Below are positions 17,084-26,500 of a stretch of DNA of 64,000 bases, piece by piece. The stretch's first letter is position 1; the number at the start of each line of letters is the position of its first letter. This DNA is from Pyramidobacter sp. YE332 (GTDB lineage Bacteria; Synergistota; Synergistia; Synergistales; Dethiosulfovibrionaceae). The notes below the pieces were generated by a model, which saw only the letters and a program-made list of their open reading frames with translations, did no database searches and had not been told where the DNA came from. The translations under genes and the position numbers were made by a program. The stretch spans positions 1,550,001-1,614,000 of the forward strand of contig NZ_CP133038.1 in NCBI RefSeq assembly GCF_033060595.1, in the 5' to 3' direction.

Positions 17084-18163
17084 ATGTCCGCAGTGTATGC
17101 ATACAACGATCTGCTGCTGAAAACAAAAAAAATCCTGCGCAGTTTCGGCTATTCAGAGGAAGAAGCCTCGTTGACCGCCCGCGTTCTCGTCGAGGCCGAC
17201 GCGCGCGGCGTGCCCTCGCATGGCGTGGGACGGCTGAGTCCGTACCGTCAGTTTCTGGACAACGGCTTTATCCATCCCGGGCGCGCGCCGGAGATTACTT
17301 TCGAGACCCCCGTCTCACTCGTCGTCGACGGGCACAACGGCGTCGGCGGACTGATCGCCGATTTCGCCGTGACGCGCCTGATCGAAAAAGCCCGTCGGAC
17401 CGGCGCGGCTTTCTGCGCCGTGCGCAATGCCAGCCACTACGGCATGGCCGGTCTCTGGACCGAACGCATCGCCCGGGCCGGAATGATCGGTTGCTCCTGC
17501 TGCACGACGCGGTGCAACGCCATCCCTACCAACGGCCGTACCCGCATGTTCGGCACCAACCCCATTTCCGTCTCCATCCCCGAAGAGAATGGAAACATGT
17601 TCCTGCTCGACATGGCGACGACGACCGCCGCCTTCGGCAAAATCGAAGTGTACGCCCGCCGCGGCAAGATTCTGCCCGAGGGCTGGGCCGTCGACAGCAG
17701 GGGGCAGAGTCAGCGCGATCCTGTCAAGTTCCTGCGCGCCTACAAAGCCGAACCCGGACTTGGCGGACTCGTCTTCCTCGGAGGCACGCAGGAGGCCACC
17801 GGCGGACACAAAGGCTACGGCCTCGGACTGCTTGTCGAGCTGCTTTCCGCCGGGCTGTCGATGGGCGCATGGAGCCTGCATTCGTATGAAAAAGGCGTCG
17901 GCGCAAAAGTCGCCATGTTCTTTTCGGCCGTTCGCCTCGACATCTTCGGCGATCCCACCGCCCTGCGCGCCCACATCGGCGAAATCCTCCGCGAAGTACG
18001 GAACGGCGAGACGGCCGAAGGTCGCGGCCGCGTCTGGATCCACGGCGAAAAGGAGCGCGAAGCCCGCGAGCGGGCCCTGCACGATGGCGTGGTGATAGAC
18101 GACGTTTCCGCTGCCAGTCTAGAAGAATTCCTCGCTCAGGCGGAAGGAAAACAACCGAATTGA
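17084..18163 (+). CDS. Ldh2-family (malate/lactate/ureidoglycolate-type) dehydrogenase
   Basis: NAD(P)-dependent 2-hydroxyacid dehydrogenase of the Ldh_2 (YlbC/ComC/YiaK) superfamily, 359 residues, unrelated to classical lactate dehydrogenase. Motifs are ADARGVPSHGVGRL near 37-50 with the catalytic histidine, VRNASHYGMAGLWTE near 113-127, MFGTNPISVSIP near 159-170, LDMATTTAAFGKI near 178-190 and GGHKGYGLGLLVELL near 238-252. Relatives oxidise malate, sulfolactate, ureidoglycolate or 2,3-diketogulonate. Last gene of the island operon. Together with the DUF1932 enzyme it suggests a two-step oxidation before aldol cleavage. The substrate is not determinable here. Confidence 0.9.
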   Translation: MSAVYAYNDLLLKTKKILRSFGYSEEEASLTARVLVEADARGVPSHGVGRLSPYRQFLDNGFIHPGRAPEITFETPVSLVVDGHNGVGGLIADFAVTRLIEKARRTGAAFCAVRNASHYGMAGLWTERIARAGMIGCSCCTTRCNAIPTNGRTRMFGTNPISVSIPEENGNMFLLDMATTTAAFGKIEVYARRGKILPEGWAVDSRGQSQRDPVKFLRAYKAEPGLGGLVFLGGTQEATGGHKGYGLGLLVELLSAGLSMGAWSLHSYEKGVGAKVAMFFSAVRLDIFGDPTALRAHIGEILREVRNGETAEGRGRVWIHGEKEREARERALHDGVVIDDVSAASLEEFLAQAEGKQPN

Positions 18164-18236
18164 TCCATAGAAGAGTCTGTCTCAAAAACCTAAAGAAGGA
18201 GGAAAAGTCGGACTCTTTCGATTCGTATTGTGCTCA

Positions 18237-18371
18237 ATGAGGCATGAGAAAGGATTTCATTTCCGTCGTCGCCCCCTCGTCCTGGACAAGCTCTCCAGCC
18301 GTTGCCAAGAGATCGGCTGCCCCGCGTACCATCCGCAGATGGTGCTCACGACGATTCATGCTATTTCTTGA
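18237..18371 (+). pseudogene. Transposase remnant, possibly IS1182-like
   Basis: A short open segment reads EIGCPAYHPQMVLTTIHAIS before a stop; it resembles the GRPAYHPxMLLKxLLYAYS block near the N-terminus of IS1182-family transposases. No flanking inverted repeats or C-terminal catalytic domain were found, so this is a decayed fragment. The remaining parts of 18164-18455 show nothing recognisable. It sits at the right edge of the island next to the 27-bp repeat. Confidence 0.4.
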
Positions 18372-18455
18372 CTGAGACACCAGGCAGCAAGAGTGCCTCG
18401 AGGAAAATCCACAAAGCGCGCAGCAACGGATTTCAAGTCCTTCGATAAAAAATAA

Positions 18456-18482
18456 AAAAACCGTCCCGAAGATCTCAGCTTG
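18456..18482. repeat. 27-bp direct repeat, right copy
   Basis: Identical to 10802-10828. Here it is part of the intact terminator 18456-18506. The interval between the copies (10829-18455) is the catabolic island. Confidence 0.9.
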
Positions 18483-18506
18483 CGTGAGATCTTCGGGACG
18501 GTTTTT
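18456..18506. terminator. Perfect bidirectional terminator (reference copy of the split terminator)
   Basis: A 22-bp perfect stem (18456-18477 with 18485-18506), seven-base loop, with A and T runs at its ends so that it works in both directions. It directly follows the DUF2156 gene on the minus strand. Without the island it would also have lain after the sirtuin gene, a convergent arrangement. Confidence 0.92.
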
Positions 18507-18511
18507 ATCGT

Positions 18512-19398
18512 TCAGGCGTTGGCGTTCCAGTGGACGTTGCATTTCTCCACGTAGCCGCAGGGCAGATAGGCCAGCTTGGCGTGGCGCAGGCCGGGGTCGC
18601 CCATGTCTTCCTCGCGGTTGGCGATCTTGTAGCTGCGGGCGTCGTGGAACAGGAAATCCTTGTTGATGACCTGATAGACTTCGTGGAACTCGGGCAGGCC
18701 TTTTTCGTAATGGATCATGATCAGCTCGGGCGTGACCGGTTCGGCCAGCGTGTAGGCGATCAGCCGGCCGTCCAGTTCGATGGCGCCGCCGATCAGGCCC
18801 ATTTCCCGCCAGTGGTCGAGCACGCGCAGGATGCCCTCGCCCTCGGCGGTCAGCATCCTGGTCATGAATTCGTTCTCGTCGTGAGTCCAGGATCTTTGCA
18901 GATTTTGATTTCCTCGGTCATCTCCGGCGTCAGCGTCTTGTACTGGGCGTTGAACTCGCGGCGGAACTTGTTGACGCGGTTGCGGCGCTTCATGTGTTTG
19001 TTGCCGGCCAGCGTCGCCAGCTCTTCGACGTTGTAGAGGTACTCGTAGCTGTCGCGGTCGTCTACGGCCGCGATCTTCGCGCCCAACTGTTCCTGCCAGA
19101 TCCTGACGAGCGATTTGGGCACGTCGATGAAATCGGCTTCGTCGCCCGCGTGCGCCCGCAGCTGTTCGGCCCAGTCGGCGCGGTGCCAGTCGCCTGCGGG
19201 AGCCAGCCATTTTAGATCGGGCTTGGTCTGGCGCATCCAGATCAGTTCGGGCTCCCAGCTCGCCTCGTAGCCGAAGAAATCCTGCCAGGCCCAGAGGATC
19301 ACAAAACTCATGTCCGACGAATATTCATCGCATCGCAACCAAAATTCTTTATACTTTTCGTATTGGGACACGTCCAAAGGTTTATAAATTTCGTTCAC
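18512..19398 (-). pseudogene. DUF2156 (phosphatidylglycerol lysyltransferase C-terminal-like) protein, frameshifted
   Basis: The N-terminal 165 residues (MNEIYKPLDVSQYEKYKEFW, and later the block around HMKRRNRVNKFRREF) and the C-terminal part (WTHDENEFMTRMLTAEGEGI, ending NVHWNANA) belong to the GNAT-like DUF2156 family. They lie in different frames. The break is at 18890-18891, where one missing base between GAT and CCTGG would restore continuity. An aminoacyl or acyl transfer activity is possible by fold, but the function of stand-alone DUF2156 proteins is not established. Start ATG 19398. The gene may be intact in the organism and only miscalled; see the finding on one-base deletions. Confidence 0.8.
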
Positions 19399-19517
19399 TG
19401 AAAAACGCCTCCGAATTTTTCATTCAATATATAATCGGTCGGATTACAAGCTCATTGTAACACAGCCGTCAAACAAACTGCGGGGACAGACTTTTTTCTT
19501 GCCCAGAAAAAGTTCCG

Positions 19518-20222
19518 CTAACTCAGGAAAATCCGCGCCAGCGCCACGGCGACGACGAGGGCCGGCAGCGCGTTCATCAGCTTCATTTTGACCAGGCCGA
19601 GGACCGACAGGCCGACGCCGATGAGCATGACGCCGCCGGTCGCCGTCATCTCCGCCGTCGCCGTTTCGGTCATGAGCGGCTGGATGAAGCGCGCGGAGAG
19701 CGTCAACGTGCCCTGATAGACGAACACGGGCACGGCCGAAAAAGCGACGCTGAGCCCCAGCGACGCCGCCAGCGCCACCGACATCAGGCCGTCCATCATC
19801 GACTTGGTCAGCAGCAGCGTCGGATAGCCGCCCAACCCTTCTTCGAAAGAGCCGAGCACGGCCATGGATCCGACGCAGAAAATCAGCGTCGCCGCCATGA
19901 CGCCCTGCGAAAAATTCGAATCCAAACTCTTGAAGCGCTTTTGTATTCCGCCGGCGGCGCGTTCAATGCGGCCGTCGATGTCCAGCAGGCCGCCGACGAT
20001 CGAACCGGCGCAGAGACTGAAGACCACGATCAGCAGGTTCTGCGTCTTCAGCGCCATGCCCATGCCGATGGAAACGGTAAACAGGCCGAGGCACTGCATC
20101 GGCAGTCTCATGATCTCCTCATTGACATGACGGCGCAGCGCGTAGCCCGCCAAACTGCCGGCCACGACCGCCAGCACGTTTACGACCGATCCGTACAGGG
20201 GAATCGTCTGCCACAGGTCCAA
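19518..20222 (-). CDS. DUF554 inner-membrane protein
   Basis: Polytopic membrane protein of 234 residues with about seven hydrophobic segments. The DUF554 signatures are the N-terminal GSVVNVLAVVAGSLAGYALRR and the repeated glycine-rich helices (FCVGSMAVLGSFEEGLGG; GGVMLIGVGLSVLGLVKMK). I use TTG at 20222 because GGAGG is seven bases upstream; the ATG at 20255 has no ribosome binding site. No function is established for the family. It is monocistronic, divergent from gyrA. Confidence 0.85.
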   Translation of the reverse strand: MDLWQTIPLYGSVVNVLAVVAGSLAGYALRRHVNEEIMRLPMQCLGLFTVSIGMGMALKTQNLLIVVFSLCAGSIVGGLLDIDGRIERAAGGIQKRFKSLDSNFSQGVMAATLIFCVGSMAVLGSFEEGLGGYPTLLLTKSMMDGLMSVALAASLGLSVAFSAVPVFVYQGTLTLSARFIQPLMTETATAEMTATGGVMLIGVGLSVLGLVKMKLMNALPALVVAVALARIFLS

Positions 20223-20413
20223 AAGAAAACCTCCCTCAAAAACAAGTACGTGCATTATATCACCGCGGGCGAAGAAAATGGCTCCGTCAAAATATAACCA
20301 TTTAAAATCATTGGGCAGAACCCCGCTGAAGATGATAAAATGGTTGGGTTAAAAGCATGAGAGCGATTTGAAAAAAAGAAGCGCACCCGGCTTCTGTCAA
20401 TGGAGGTTCAAGC

Positions 20414-23029
20414 ATGGAAGAACAGGCGATGGGACGGGTCATACCGAATCCGCTCGTCCCGGAAATAAAAAGGAGCTATCTCGACTACGCGATGAGCGTC
20501 ATCGTCGGCCGCGCGCTGCCCGACGCCCGCGACGGGCTCAAGCCCGTGCAGCGCCGCGTGCTGTACGGCATGCTGGGGCTGGGCATCCGTCACAATCAGG
20601 CGTACAAGAAATCGGCGCGCGTCGTCGGCGAAGTCATGGGCAAATACCATCCGCACGGCGACGCCTCGATCTACGACACCATGGTGCGCCTGGCGCAGCC
20701 GTGGAATCTCCGCTATCCGCTCGTGGACGGGCAGGGCAACTTCGGCTCCGTCGACGGCGACGGCGCGGCCGCCATGCGTTACACCGAAGCCCGCTTTGCC
20801 GAACTCGGCGAGCTGATGCTGCAGGACATCGACGAAGACACCGTCGACTGGGGACCGAACTTCGACGAATCGCTGAAGGAACCCCTGACGCTGCCCAGTC
20901 TCGTACCCAATCTGCTCGTCAACGGCAGCACCGGCATCGCCGTCGGCATGGCCACCAATATGCCGCCCCACAATCTCGGCGAAGTGGTCGACGCGCTCTG
21001 CTGCCTGATCGATCACCCGGAGGCGGAATTGGGCGAGCTGATGGACCGCCTGCCCGGCCCCGACTTCCCCACCGGCGGCATCATCATGGGGCGCGAGGGC
21101 ATCGTCGACGCCTACCGTACCGGCCGCGGCAAGATCATCGTCCGCGGGCGCTGCGTCGTCGAAGAAGGGAAACGCCGGACCAGCGTCGTCATCACCGAGA
21201 TCCCCTACATGGTCAACAAGACCACGCTGATCGAGGGCATCGCCAAGTGCGTGCAGGAACATTCCATCGACGGCGTCGCGGATTTGCGCGACGAATCGGA
21301 CCGCCAGGGGCTGCGCATCGTCCTCGACCTGAACCGCGACGGCGATCCCGAACTGGTGCAGCGTCAGCTGTACAACCGCACGATGATGCAGAGCACCTTC
21401 GGCGTCATCAACCTGACGCTCGTCGGCCAGCGCCCCGTCGAGCTCGGCCTCAAGAGCATGCTCGAAGTGTTCCTCGATTACCGCCGCGGCGTCGTGCGCC
21501 GCCGCACCGCCTTCCGCCTCGCCAAAGCTCAGGAACGCGAACACATCATCGAGGGCCTGTGCCGCGCGCTGGACATGATCGACGAAGTGATCCGCATCAT
21601 CCGCGGCGCCCAGACCGCCGAAGAAGCCAGCCGCGGCCTGATCGAACAGCTGCAGTTCTCCGAGAAGCAGGCCCAGGCCATCCTCGACATGCGCCTGCAG
21701 CGCCTCACCGGGCTGGAGCGCGACAAGCTGATGGCGGAGATGGCGCAGCTGCTGGCCGACATCGCCCGCTACCAGGAGATCCTCGCCGACGCCAAAGTTC
21801 TCGACGGCGTCATCCGCGACGAGCTCACGGAGCTGCGCCACAAGTTCGGCGACAAGCGGCGCACCGAGATCCGGCTCCACGTCGAAAGCACATCCGACTC
21901 CTACGAGGATCTGATGCCCGAGGAGAACATCGTCATCACGCTGAGCAAAGACGGCTATCTGCGCCGCTCGCTGCTCAAGGACTACAACGTTCAGAACCGC
22001 GGCGGCAAGGGTCGCCGCGGCGCCAACCTGCACGAGGAAGATCAGGTCGCCGGCATGGTCGTCACCACCACGCACAACGACGTGCTGCTGTTCACCAGCC
22101 GCGGCCGCGTCTTCGCCATCAAGGGGCACATGGTCCCCGAGACGAAATCCGGAAAAGGGCGCAAGGTCGAACAGTTCATCTCGCTGAGCGAAGGCGAAAC
22201 GGTCGTGGAGATCCTCGGGCGCTTCCCCGACAACTGCAGCACCGTCGTGCTGATCACGCGCCGCGGCATCGCCAAGCGCATGGACAAGAGCGAGCTGCAG
22301 AACCTCACGCGCGCCGGCCGCCAGATCATGACGCTCGACGACGGCGACGACATCGCGCGCATCCGCTGCACCAACGGCCTCGACGACCTGTTCCTCGTCA
22401 GCGCCATGGGGCGCGGCCTGCGCATCAGCGAGGACGAGATCCGCACCATGGGCCGTTCCGCCCGCGGCGTCAAAGCCATGAAGCTCGGCAAGGACGACGA
22501 GATCATCTCCTGCGAAGTCATCGCCGGCGACAGCCGCATCCTGCTGGTCAGCCAGCGCGGCATCGGCAAGATCACATCCTACGACGAGTTCTCGGTCCAC
22601 CACCGCGCCACCGGCGGCCAGCGCGCCATGCGCATCGGCGACCGCACCGGCCGGCTGGCCGTGGCCAACACCGTCTTCCCCGGCGACGAAGTGGCGCTGA
22701 TGACGGCCGGCGGCAACATCATCCGCCTCGCCGTCGACTCGATCCCGCAGCTGGGACGCGACGCCGCCGGCTCCATCCTGATCCGCCCCGAAAACGGCGA
22801 CGAAGTCGCCAACGTCTCTTTGATCCACAAGGAAGACCTCGTCCAAAGCGGCAGTCTTCGCGCCACGGAAGCGGCGCCCGCCCCGCAGCGCCCCGTCGAA
22901 CCGACGCTGCCTTTCGGCGACGATGACGACACCGGCGGTCTGGAATTCGAAGACGTTCCCGGCGCCGTTCTCGACGCGCCGGACGCCGCTCCGACCGATC
23001 CCGGCCGCGAGCCCGAAAAGGAGGACTAA
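20414..23029 (+). CDS. gyrA: DNA gyrase subunit A
   Basis: Breakage-reunion subunit of DNA gyrase, 871 residues, which with GyrB introduces negative supercoils. The N-terminal [20 protein letters not shown], active-site Y123 ([10 protein letters not shown]) and the six-bladed C-terminal wrapping domain are present. The GyrA box, near residue 527, reads QNRGGKG rather than the consensus Q(R/K)RGG(R/K)G. In the quinolone pocket ([10 protein letters not shown], residues 79-88) the position equal to E. coli Ser83 is Ala84, while Asp88 (E. coli Asp87) is kept. The last 60 residues are acidic. Ribosome binding site GGAGG. Psd begins four bases after its stop. gyrB is not in the window. Confidence 0.97.
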   Translation: MEEQAMGRVIPNPLVPEIKRSYLDYAMSVIVGRALPDARDGLKPVQRRVLYGMLGLGIRHNQAYKKSARVVGEVMGKYHPHGDASIYDTMVRLAQPWNLRYPLVDGQGNFGSVDGDGAAAMRYTEARFAELGELMLQDIDEDTVDWGPNFDESLKEPLTLPSLVPNLLVNGSTGIAVGMATNMPPHNLGEVVDALCCLIDHPEAELGELMDRLPGPDFPTGGIIMGREGIVDAYRTGRGKIIVRGRCVVEEGKRRTSVVITEIPYMVNKTTLIEGIAKCVQEHSIDGVADLRDESDRQGLRIVLDLNRDGDPELVQRQLYNRTMMQSTFGVINLTLVGQRPVELGLKSMLEVFLDYRRGVVRRRTAFRLAKAQEREHIIEGLCRALDMIDEVIRIIRGAQTAEEASRGLIEQLQFSEKQAQAILDMRLQRLTGLERDKLMAEMAQLLADIARYQEILADAKVLDGVIRDELTELRHKFGDKRRTEIRLHVESTSDSYEDLMPEENIVITLSKDGYLRRSLLKDYNVQNRGGKGRRGANLHEEDQVAGMVVTTTHNDVLLFTSRGRVFAIKGHMVPETKSGKGRKVEQFISLSEGETVVEILGRFPDNCSTVVLITRRGIAKRMDKSELQNLTRAGRQIMTLDDGDDIARIRCTNGLDDLFLVSAMGRGLRISEDEIRTMGRSARGVKAMKLGKDDEIISCEVIAGDSRILLVSQRGIGKITSYDEFSVHHRATGGQRAMRIGDRTGRLAVANTVFPGDEVALMTAGGNIIRLAVDSIPQLGRDAAGSILIRPENGDEVANVSLIHKEDLVQSGSLRATEAAPAPQRPVEPTLPFGDDDDTGGLEFEDVPGAVLDAPDAAPTDPGREPEKED

Positions 23030-23032
23030 AGC

Positions 23033-23650
23033 ATGAGATTCGCCCCCGACGGCTCCTTCTTCATGAGCGCCGTCGCCGCCGCCACTTTGCTGCTGGCGTG
23101 GCTGAGCCGCTGGACGCTGATCGTGACGCTGCCGCTGGCGGCGCTGGTGTTCTGGTTCTTCCGCGATCCCGAACGCACGCCGCAGGGAGACGGACTCGTC
23201 AGCCCCGCCGACGGCGAAGTGATCGAGATCTGCGAGACCGAGCACCCCTACACGGGCAAGGCGCTCAAGGTCGGCATTTTCATGAACGTTTTCAGCGTGC
23301 ACGTGAACCGCATGCCCTCGGCCGGAACGATCGAATACCTCGAGTACGCGCCGGGCAAAAAATGGTTCGCCAACGCCGATAAAGCGTCGCTGGAAAACGA
23401 ACGCATGTACGTGGGGTATTCGTCCGAGGACGGCCCCGTGCTGCTGACGCAGATCGCCGGACTGGTCGCGCGCCGCATCGTCTGCCGCCTGAAAAAAGGC
23501 GACCGGCTCGAACGAGCGCAGCGTTTCGGCATGATCAAGTTCGGCAGCAAAGTCGACGTTTATCTTCCCCTCTCGCTGAAATGCACGGCGGAGATCGGCC
23601 AGAAAGTCACGGCCGGGCAGACGGTCATCGCCGTCCGCGGCCAAAAATAA
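23033..23650 (+). CDS. psd: Phosphatidylserine decarboxylase, short form
   Basis: Converts phosphatidylserine to phosphatidylethanolamine at the inner membrane. The 205-residue proenzyme has two N-terminal hydrophobic segments (residues 10-43), the conserved LVSPADGEVIEI near 55-66, VGIFMNVFSVHVNR, and the self-cleavage site KFGSKVDV, where cleavage between G171 and S172 would make the pyruvoyl group. The short length is that of the PsdA-type soluble-domain group. Its start is four bases after gyrA and it is followed by pssA, so substrate supplier and user are adjacent. Confidence 0.93.
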   Translation: MRFAPDGSFFMSAVAAATLLLAWLSRWTLIVTLPLAALVFWFFRDPERTPQGDGLVSPADGEVIEICETEHPYTGKALKVGIFMNVFSVHVNRMPSAGTIEYLEYAPGKKWFANADKASLENERMYVGYSSEDGPVLLTQIAGLVARRIVCRLKKGDRLERAQRFGMIKFGSKVDVYLPLSLKCTAEIGQKVTAGQTVIAVRGQK

Positions 23651-23681
23651 ATCCGCGCCAATCCTCAAAAGGAGGCCAACA

Positions 23682-24440
23682 ATGAAAAAGATCAAACTGC
23701 GTCTGCACTACCGCAAGAGGCTCAGGGGGATCCCCATCCGCAACAACATCCCCAACATGATCACCAGCGGCAACCTGCTCTGCGGCATGCTGTCGCTGAT
23801 CCTCACCGTCCGCGGCCACTATCTGCCCGCGGCGTGGATGATCCCCTGCGCCGTGTTCTTCGACTTCATGGACGGCAAAGTCGCGCGCGCCATGGGCGTA
23901 AGCAGCGACTTCGGCGTCGAATTCGACAGCCTCGGCGACGTGGTCTCGTTTGGCGTCGCGCCGGCCGTCCTCGTCTATTCCACCTCGTTGCAGGCCCTGC
24001 CCGGCGTGGTCGGCGCGCTGATCGCGGCGTTTTTCGCGCTGTGCGGCGCCCTGCGCCTGGCCCGCTTCAACATCGTGCACCGCCCCGGCCCCTTTCAGGG
24101 CCTGCCCATTCCCGCCGGCGGCCTGTTCCTCGTTTCCATCGTCCTGGCCGGGCTGATCGGCAAAGTCCCCGCCTGGCTGATGGGCATTCTCGCCGCCGTC
24201 GACGGCTTCCTGATGATCTCGTCGGTGCCGTACGGGAATCTCAAGGCCATCAAAAAAGGCTTCATGAACAAGAGCAAGCTTTACGGCCTGGCGGCCTTCG
24301 CCGCCATCGTGTTCATCGCCGCCCGCCAGCGCGGCCTGCTGATCCTGATCTCCATTTACCTGGTCAGCGGCATCGTCCGTTTCGACTGGGGAACGTGGCT
24401 GTCCCTTCCCGAGCCGCAGCAGGAGGAACACAACGGCTGA
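23682..24440 (+). CDS. pssA: CDP-diacylglycerol-serine O-phosphatidyltransferase
   Basis: Integral membrane CDP-alcohol phosphatidyltransferase making phosphatidylserine from CDP-diacylglycerol and serine. The catalytic motif D-G-x2-A-R-x8-G-x3-D-x3-D is exact at D64, G65, A68, R69, G78, D82 and D86. Several hydrophobic helices follow. A basic N-terminus (MKKIKLRLHYRKRLRGIPIR) faces the cytoplasm. Ribosome binding site AAAGGAGG. Together with psd it completes the phosphatidylethanolamine branch, in the gyrA transcript. Confidence 0.94.
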   Translation: MKKIKLRLHYRKRLRGIPIRNNIPNMITSGNLLCGMLSLILTVRGHYLPAAWMIPCAVFFDFMDGKVARAMGVSSDFGVEFDSLGDVVSFGVAPAVLVYSTSLQALPGVVGALIAAFFALCGALRLARFNIVHRPGPFQGLPIPAGGLFLVSIVLAGLIGKVPAWLMGILAAVDGFLMISSVPYGNLKAIKKGFMNKSKLYGLAAFAAIVFIAARQRGLLILISIYLVSGIVRFDWGTWLSLPEPQQEEHNG

Positions 24441-24491
24441 GCGCCCTTCTCGTCTTTATTCTTTATTGATCCTGTCCAAGGAGGCGGTGTC

Positions 24492-25270
24492 ATGCGCTGG
24501 AGAAAGAATTACATCGACGGCACCTTCGGCGACAAGACGGTGATTCTGACCACAGGCGTCATCGACCGCCCGCGCAAGGTCGCGCTCCTTTTCCACGGCG
24601 TCCACAGCAACGCCAGTTCGGAACCGGGCAACAAGTACGCCCGCATCGGCGCCGCCCTGGCGGAAAACCGCATCATGCCCGTTCTCGCCGAGAGCAGCCG
24701 CAAAGTGCGCAACCGTCACGACTACGCCAACGTGCCGTTGCGATGGATCTACGACGCCTTCGACGGCAAGACCTACGCCGAAGAGCTCGAGGACTTCTAC
24801 AACGCCTACGAGGCCGCGCGCGCCCTCTACTCCAGCCTGCCGCTGACGCTTTGGGGCTTTTCTCTGGGGGGCTTGAGCGCGCTGCTCATCGCCGGCGGCG
24901 CCATGACCGGCGGGGCCGCGCCCAGCGGCATCGAAGGGCTGATCCTCTGCGGCAGCGGCGACGCGGTCTTTCCCGAGAACAAAGAAATTTTCAAGCTGCC
25001 GATCCTGAGCAGCCTTGAACGAAACGACCGTCTCCTGCAGGCCGCGCGCGGCGTGAACGTCCGCTGGGCGCGCGTTTTCCGCGGCGGCGAGGACGCCACG
25101 TTCCCGAGCGATTCCTGCCGCCGGATCTTCGACGCGCTGGCCGTAGCGGACAAAAAATATTACGAGATCGACGGCAGCGACCATTCCTTCCGCTTTTGCA
25201 CGGGATGCCCTCGCGCCGCCCGCTCGAAGAAATCTACCGCCGCGTGCCGCAGCTGTTCGCCGCGTCATGA
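24492..25270 (+). pseudogene. Alpha/beta hydrolase with a one-base frameshift near its C-terminus
   Basis: Serine hydrolase-fold protein. LLFHGVHSN (oxyanion region) is at residues 32-40, the nucleophile elbow GFSLGG near 118-123, and the late histidine segment GSDHSFR near 233. Just after SFR the frame breaks at the T4 run 25194-25197: one more T restores FLHGMPSRRPLEEIYRRVPQ and a stop at 25270, giving about 260 residues. As written, the protein would run on into unrelated sequence until 25583. Substrate unknown. It follows pssA by 51 bases and ends at a strong hairpin. Confidence 0.85.
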
Positions 25271-25275
25271 AACGA

Positions 25276-25319
25276 CAGGCGGCGCTCCCCCAGGGGGGAG
25301 CGCCGCCTGCGTCCGTTTT
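25276..25319 (+). terminator. Terminator at the end of the gyrA-psd-pssA operon
   Basis: A GC-rich stem of 14 bp (25276-25289 with 25296-25309) followed by a modest T tract. Its position right after the restored hydrolase stop supports the corrected reading frame. The stretch 25320-25408 holds nothing recognisable. Confidence 0.75.
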
Positions 25320-25408
25320 AAGAGGGGCGCGTTTCCGGCCGCCCTCATCGGCCGCCTTCACGTAAACCGGGAGCTGCCGGCGCCGGGAACCGTCGAAACG
25401 TTCTTTGA

Positions 25409-26500
25409 TCAGTTCAGTTTCAGATCGCCCGGCTTCACCCAGCCGATCTTCCGCAGAGCCAGATTCAGGAGCGGACAGATGACCGCAGGCAGGACGAACG
25501 CGACCAGCAGAAGCCCGATCCAGTCCGTTGCCGCGACCGAAACGCGCGCACCGCCGGAGATCTCTTTGACCCAGCCCGAATAAACGCCGATCGGCCCGAC
25601 CAGCCCGCAGGTGCCCATGCCGGAGGATACCGGCGCGCCGTTCATTTCCAGCCGGAAAAGACACGTCGCCAGCGGCCCGGTGATCGCCGAGGTAACCACA
25701 GGCGCGATCCATATACGGGGATTTTTCACGATGTTGCCCATTTGCAGCATCGAAGTGCCGAGCCCCTGAGAGATCAGGCCGCCCCATCGGTTTTCCGGAA
25801 AGGACATGACGGCGAAGCCCACCATCTGCGCGCAGCAGCCGGCGACAGCCGCGCCGCCGGCAAGCCCCGTCAGCCCCAACGCCGCGCAGATCGCCGCCGA
25901 CGAGATCGGCAGCGTCAGCGCCAGGCCGACGACGACGGAAACGACGATCCCCATCCAAAACGGCTGAAGCGTCGTCGCGACCATGACGATATTGCCGATT
26001 TTCATCGCGGCTTCGCCCAGCGCCGGAGCCCACCACGCGGACAAAGCGGCGCCGACTCCGATCGTCACGAGAGGCGTAACCAGAATGTCAACTTTGGTCT
26101 CCCTGGAAACAGCTTTTCCAAGCTCGGCCGCGACGATCGCCACAAACAGGACGGACAGCGGTCCGCCCGCGCCGCCAAGCGCGTTGGCGGAAAAGCCGAC
26201 CGAAACGAGCGAAAACAGCACGAGCGGCGGGCAATGCAGGGCGTAGCCGATGGCCGTGGCCATAGCCGGACCGCTCATGACCGAGGCAAGCCCGCCCACG
26301 GTGTAGACCGTTCCTCTGATGGCGATGATGGGCTCCGTCAGGCATGAAATCCGAAACTGGATGCCCAGCGTGTTGACGATGGTGCCGATCAGCAGCGAAC
26401 AAAACAGTCCCTGCGCCATCGCTCCCAGCGCGTCGATGCAATATCGCCTGACCGAAATTTCGATGTCCTTGCGGCGCAAAAATCGTTTTACCTTTTCCAC
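25409..26500 (-). CDS. PfoR/PTS_EIIC_2-family membrane protein
   Basis: Polytopic membrane protein of 363 residues in the family containing the Clostridium perfringens regulatory protein PfoR and EIIC-like transport domains. Family features are the initial CIDALGAMAQGLFCSLLIGTI, GGLASVMSGPAMATAIGYAL and the late MNGAPVSSGMGTCGLVGPIG with several other glycine-rich segments. No EIIA or EIIB domain is fused or encoded nearby, so sugar phosphotransfer is not supported. I use GTG at 26500, which has GGGGA six bases upstream; an in-frame start at 26536 lacks a ribosome binding site. A structured leader (26501-26659) and a good promoter precede it. Substrate unknown. Confidence 0.82.
   Translation of the reverse strand: MEKVKRFLRRKDIEISVRRYCIDALGAMAQGLFCSLLIGTIVNTLGIQFRISCLTEPIIAIRGTVYTVGGLASVMSGPAMATAIGYALHCPPLVLFSLVSVGFSANALGGAGGPLSVLFVAIVAAELGKAVSRETKVDILVTPLVTIGVGAALSAWWAPALGEAAMKIGNIVMVATTLQPFWMGIVVSVVVGLALTLPISSAAICAALGLTGLAGGAAVAGCCAQMVGFAVMSFPENRWGGLISQGLGTSMLQMGNIVKNPRIWIAPVVTSAITGPLATCLFRLEMNGAPVSSGMGTCGLVGPIGVYSGWVKEISGGARVSVAATDWIGLLLVAFVLPAVICPLLNLALRKIGWVKPGDLKLN

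Noticed and set aside
20408-23695. 1095-codon minus-strand frame opposite gyrA and psd
   Set aside because: It mirrors two unmistakable genes; high GC makes long antisense frames common here.
25271-25583. C-terminal extension of the alpha/beta hydrolase up to the stop at 25583
   Set aside because: It passes through a strong terminator and into the antisense of the PfoR-like gene; the alternative frame ending at 25270 has sensible sequence.
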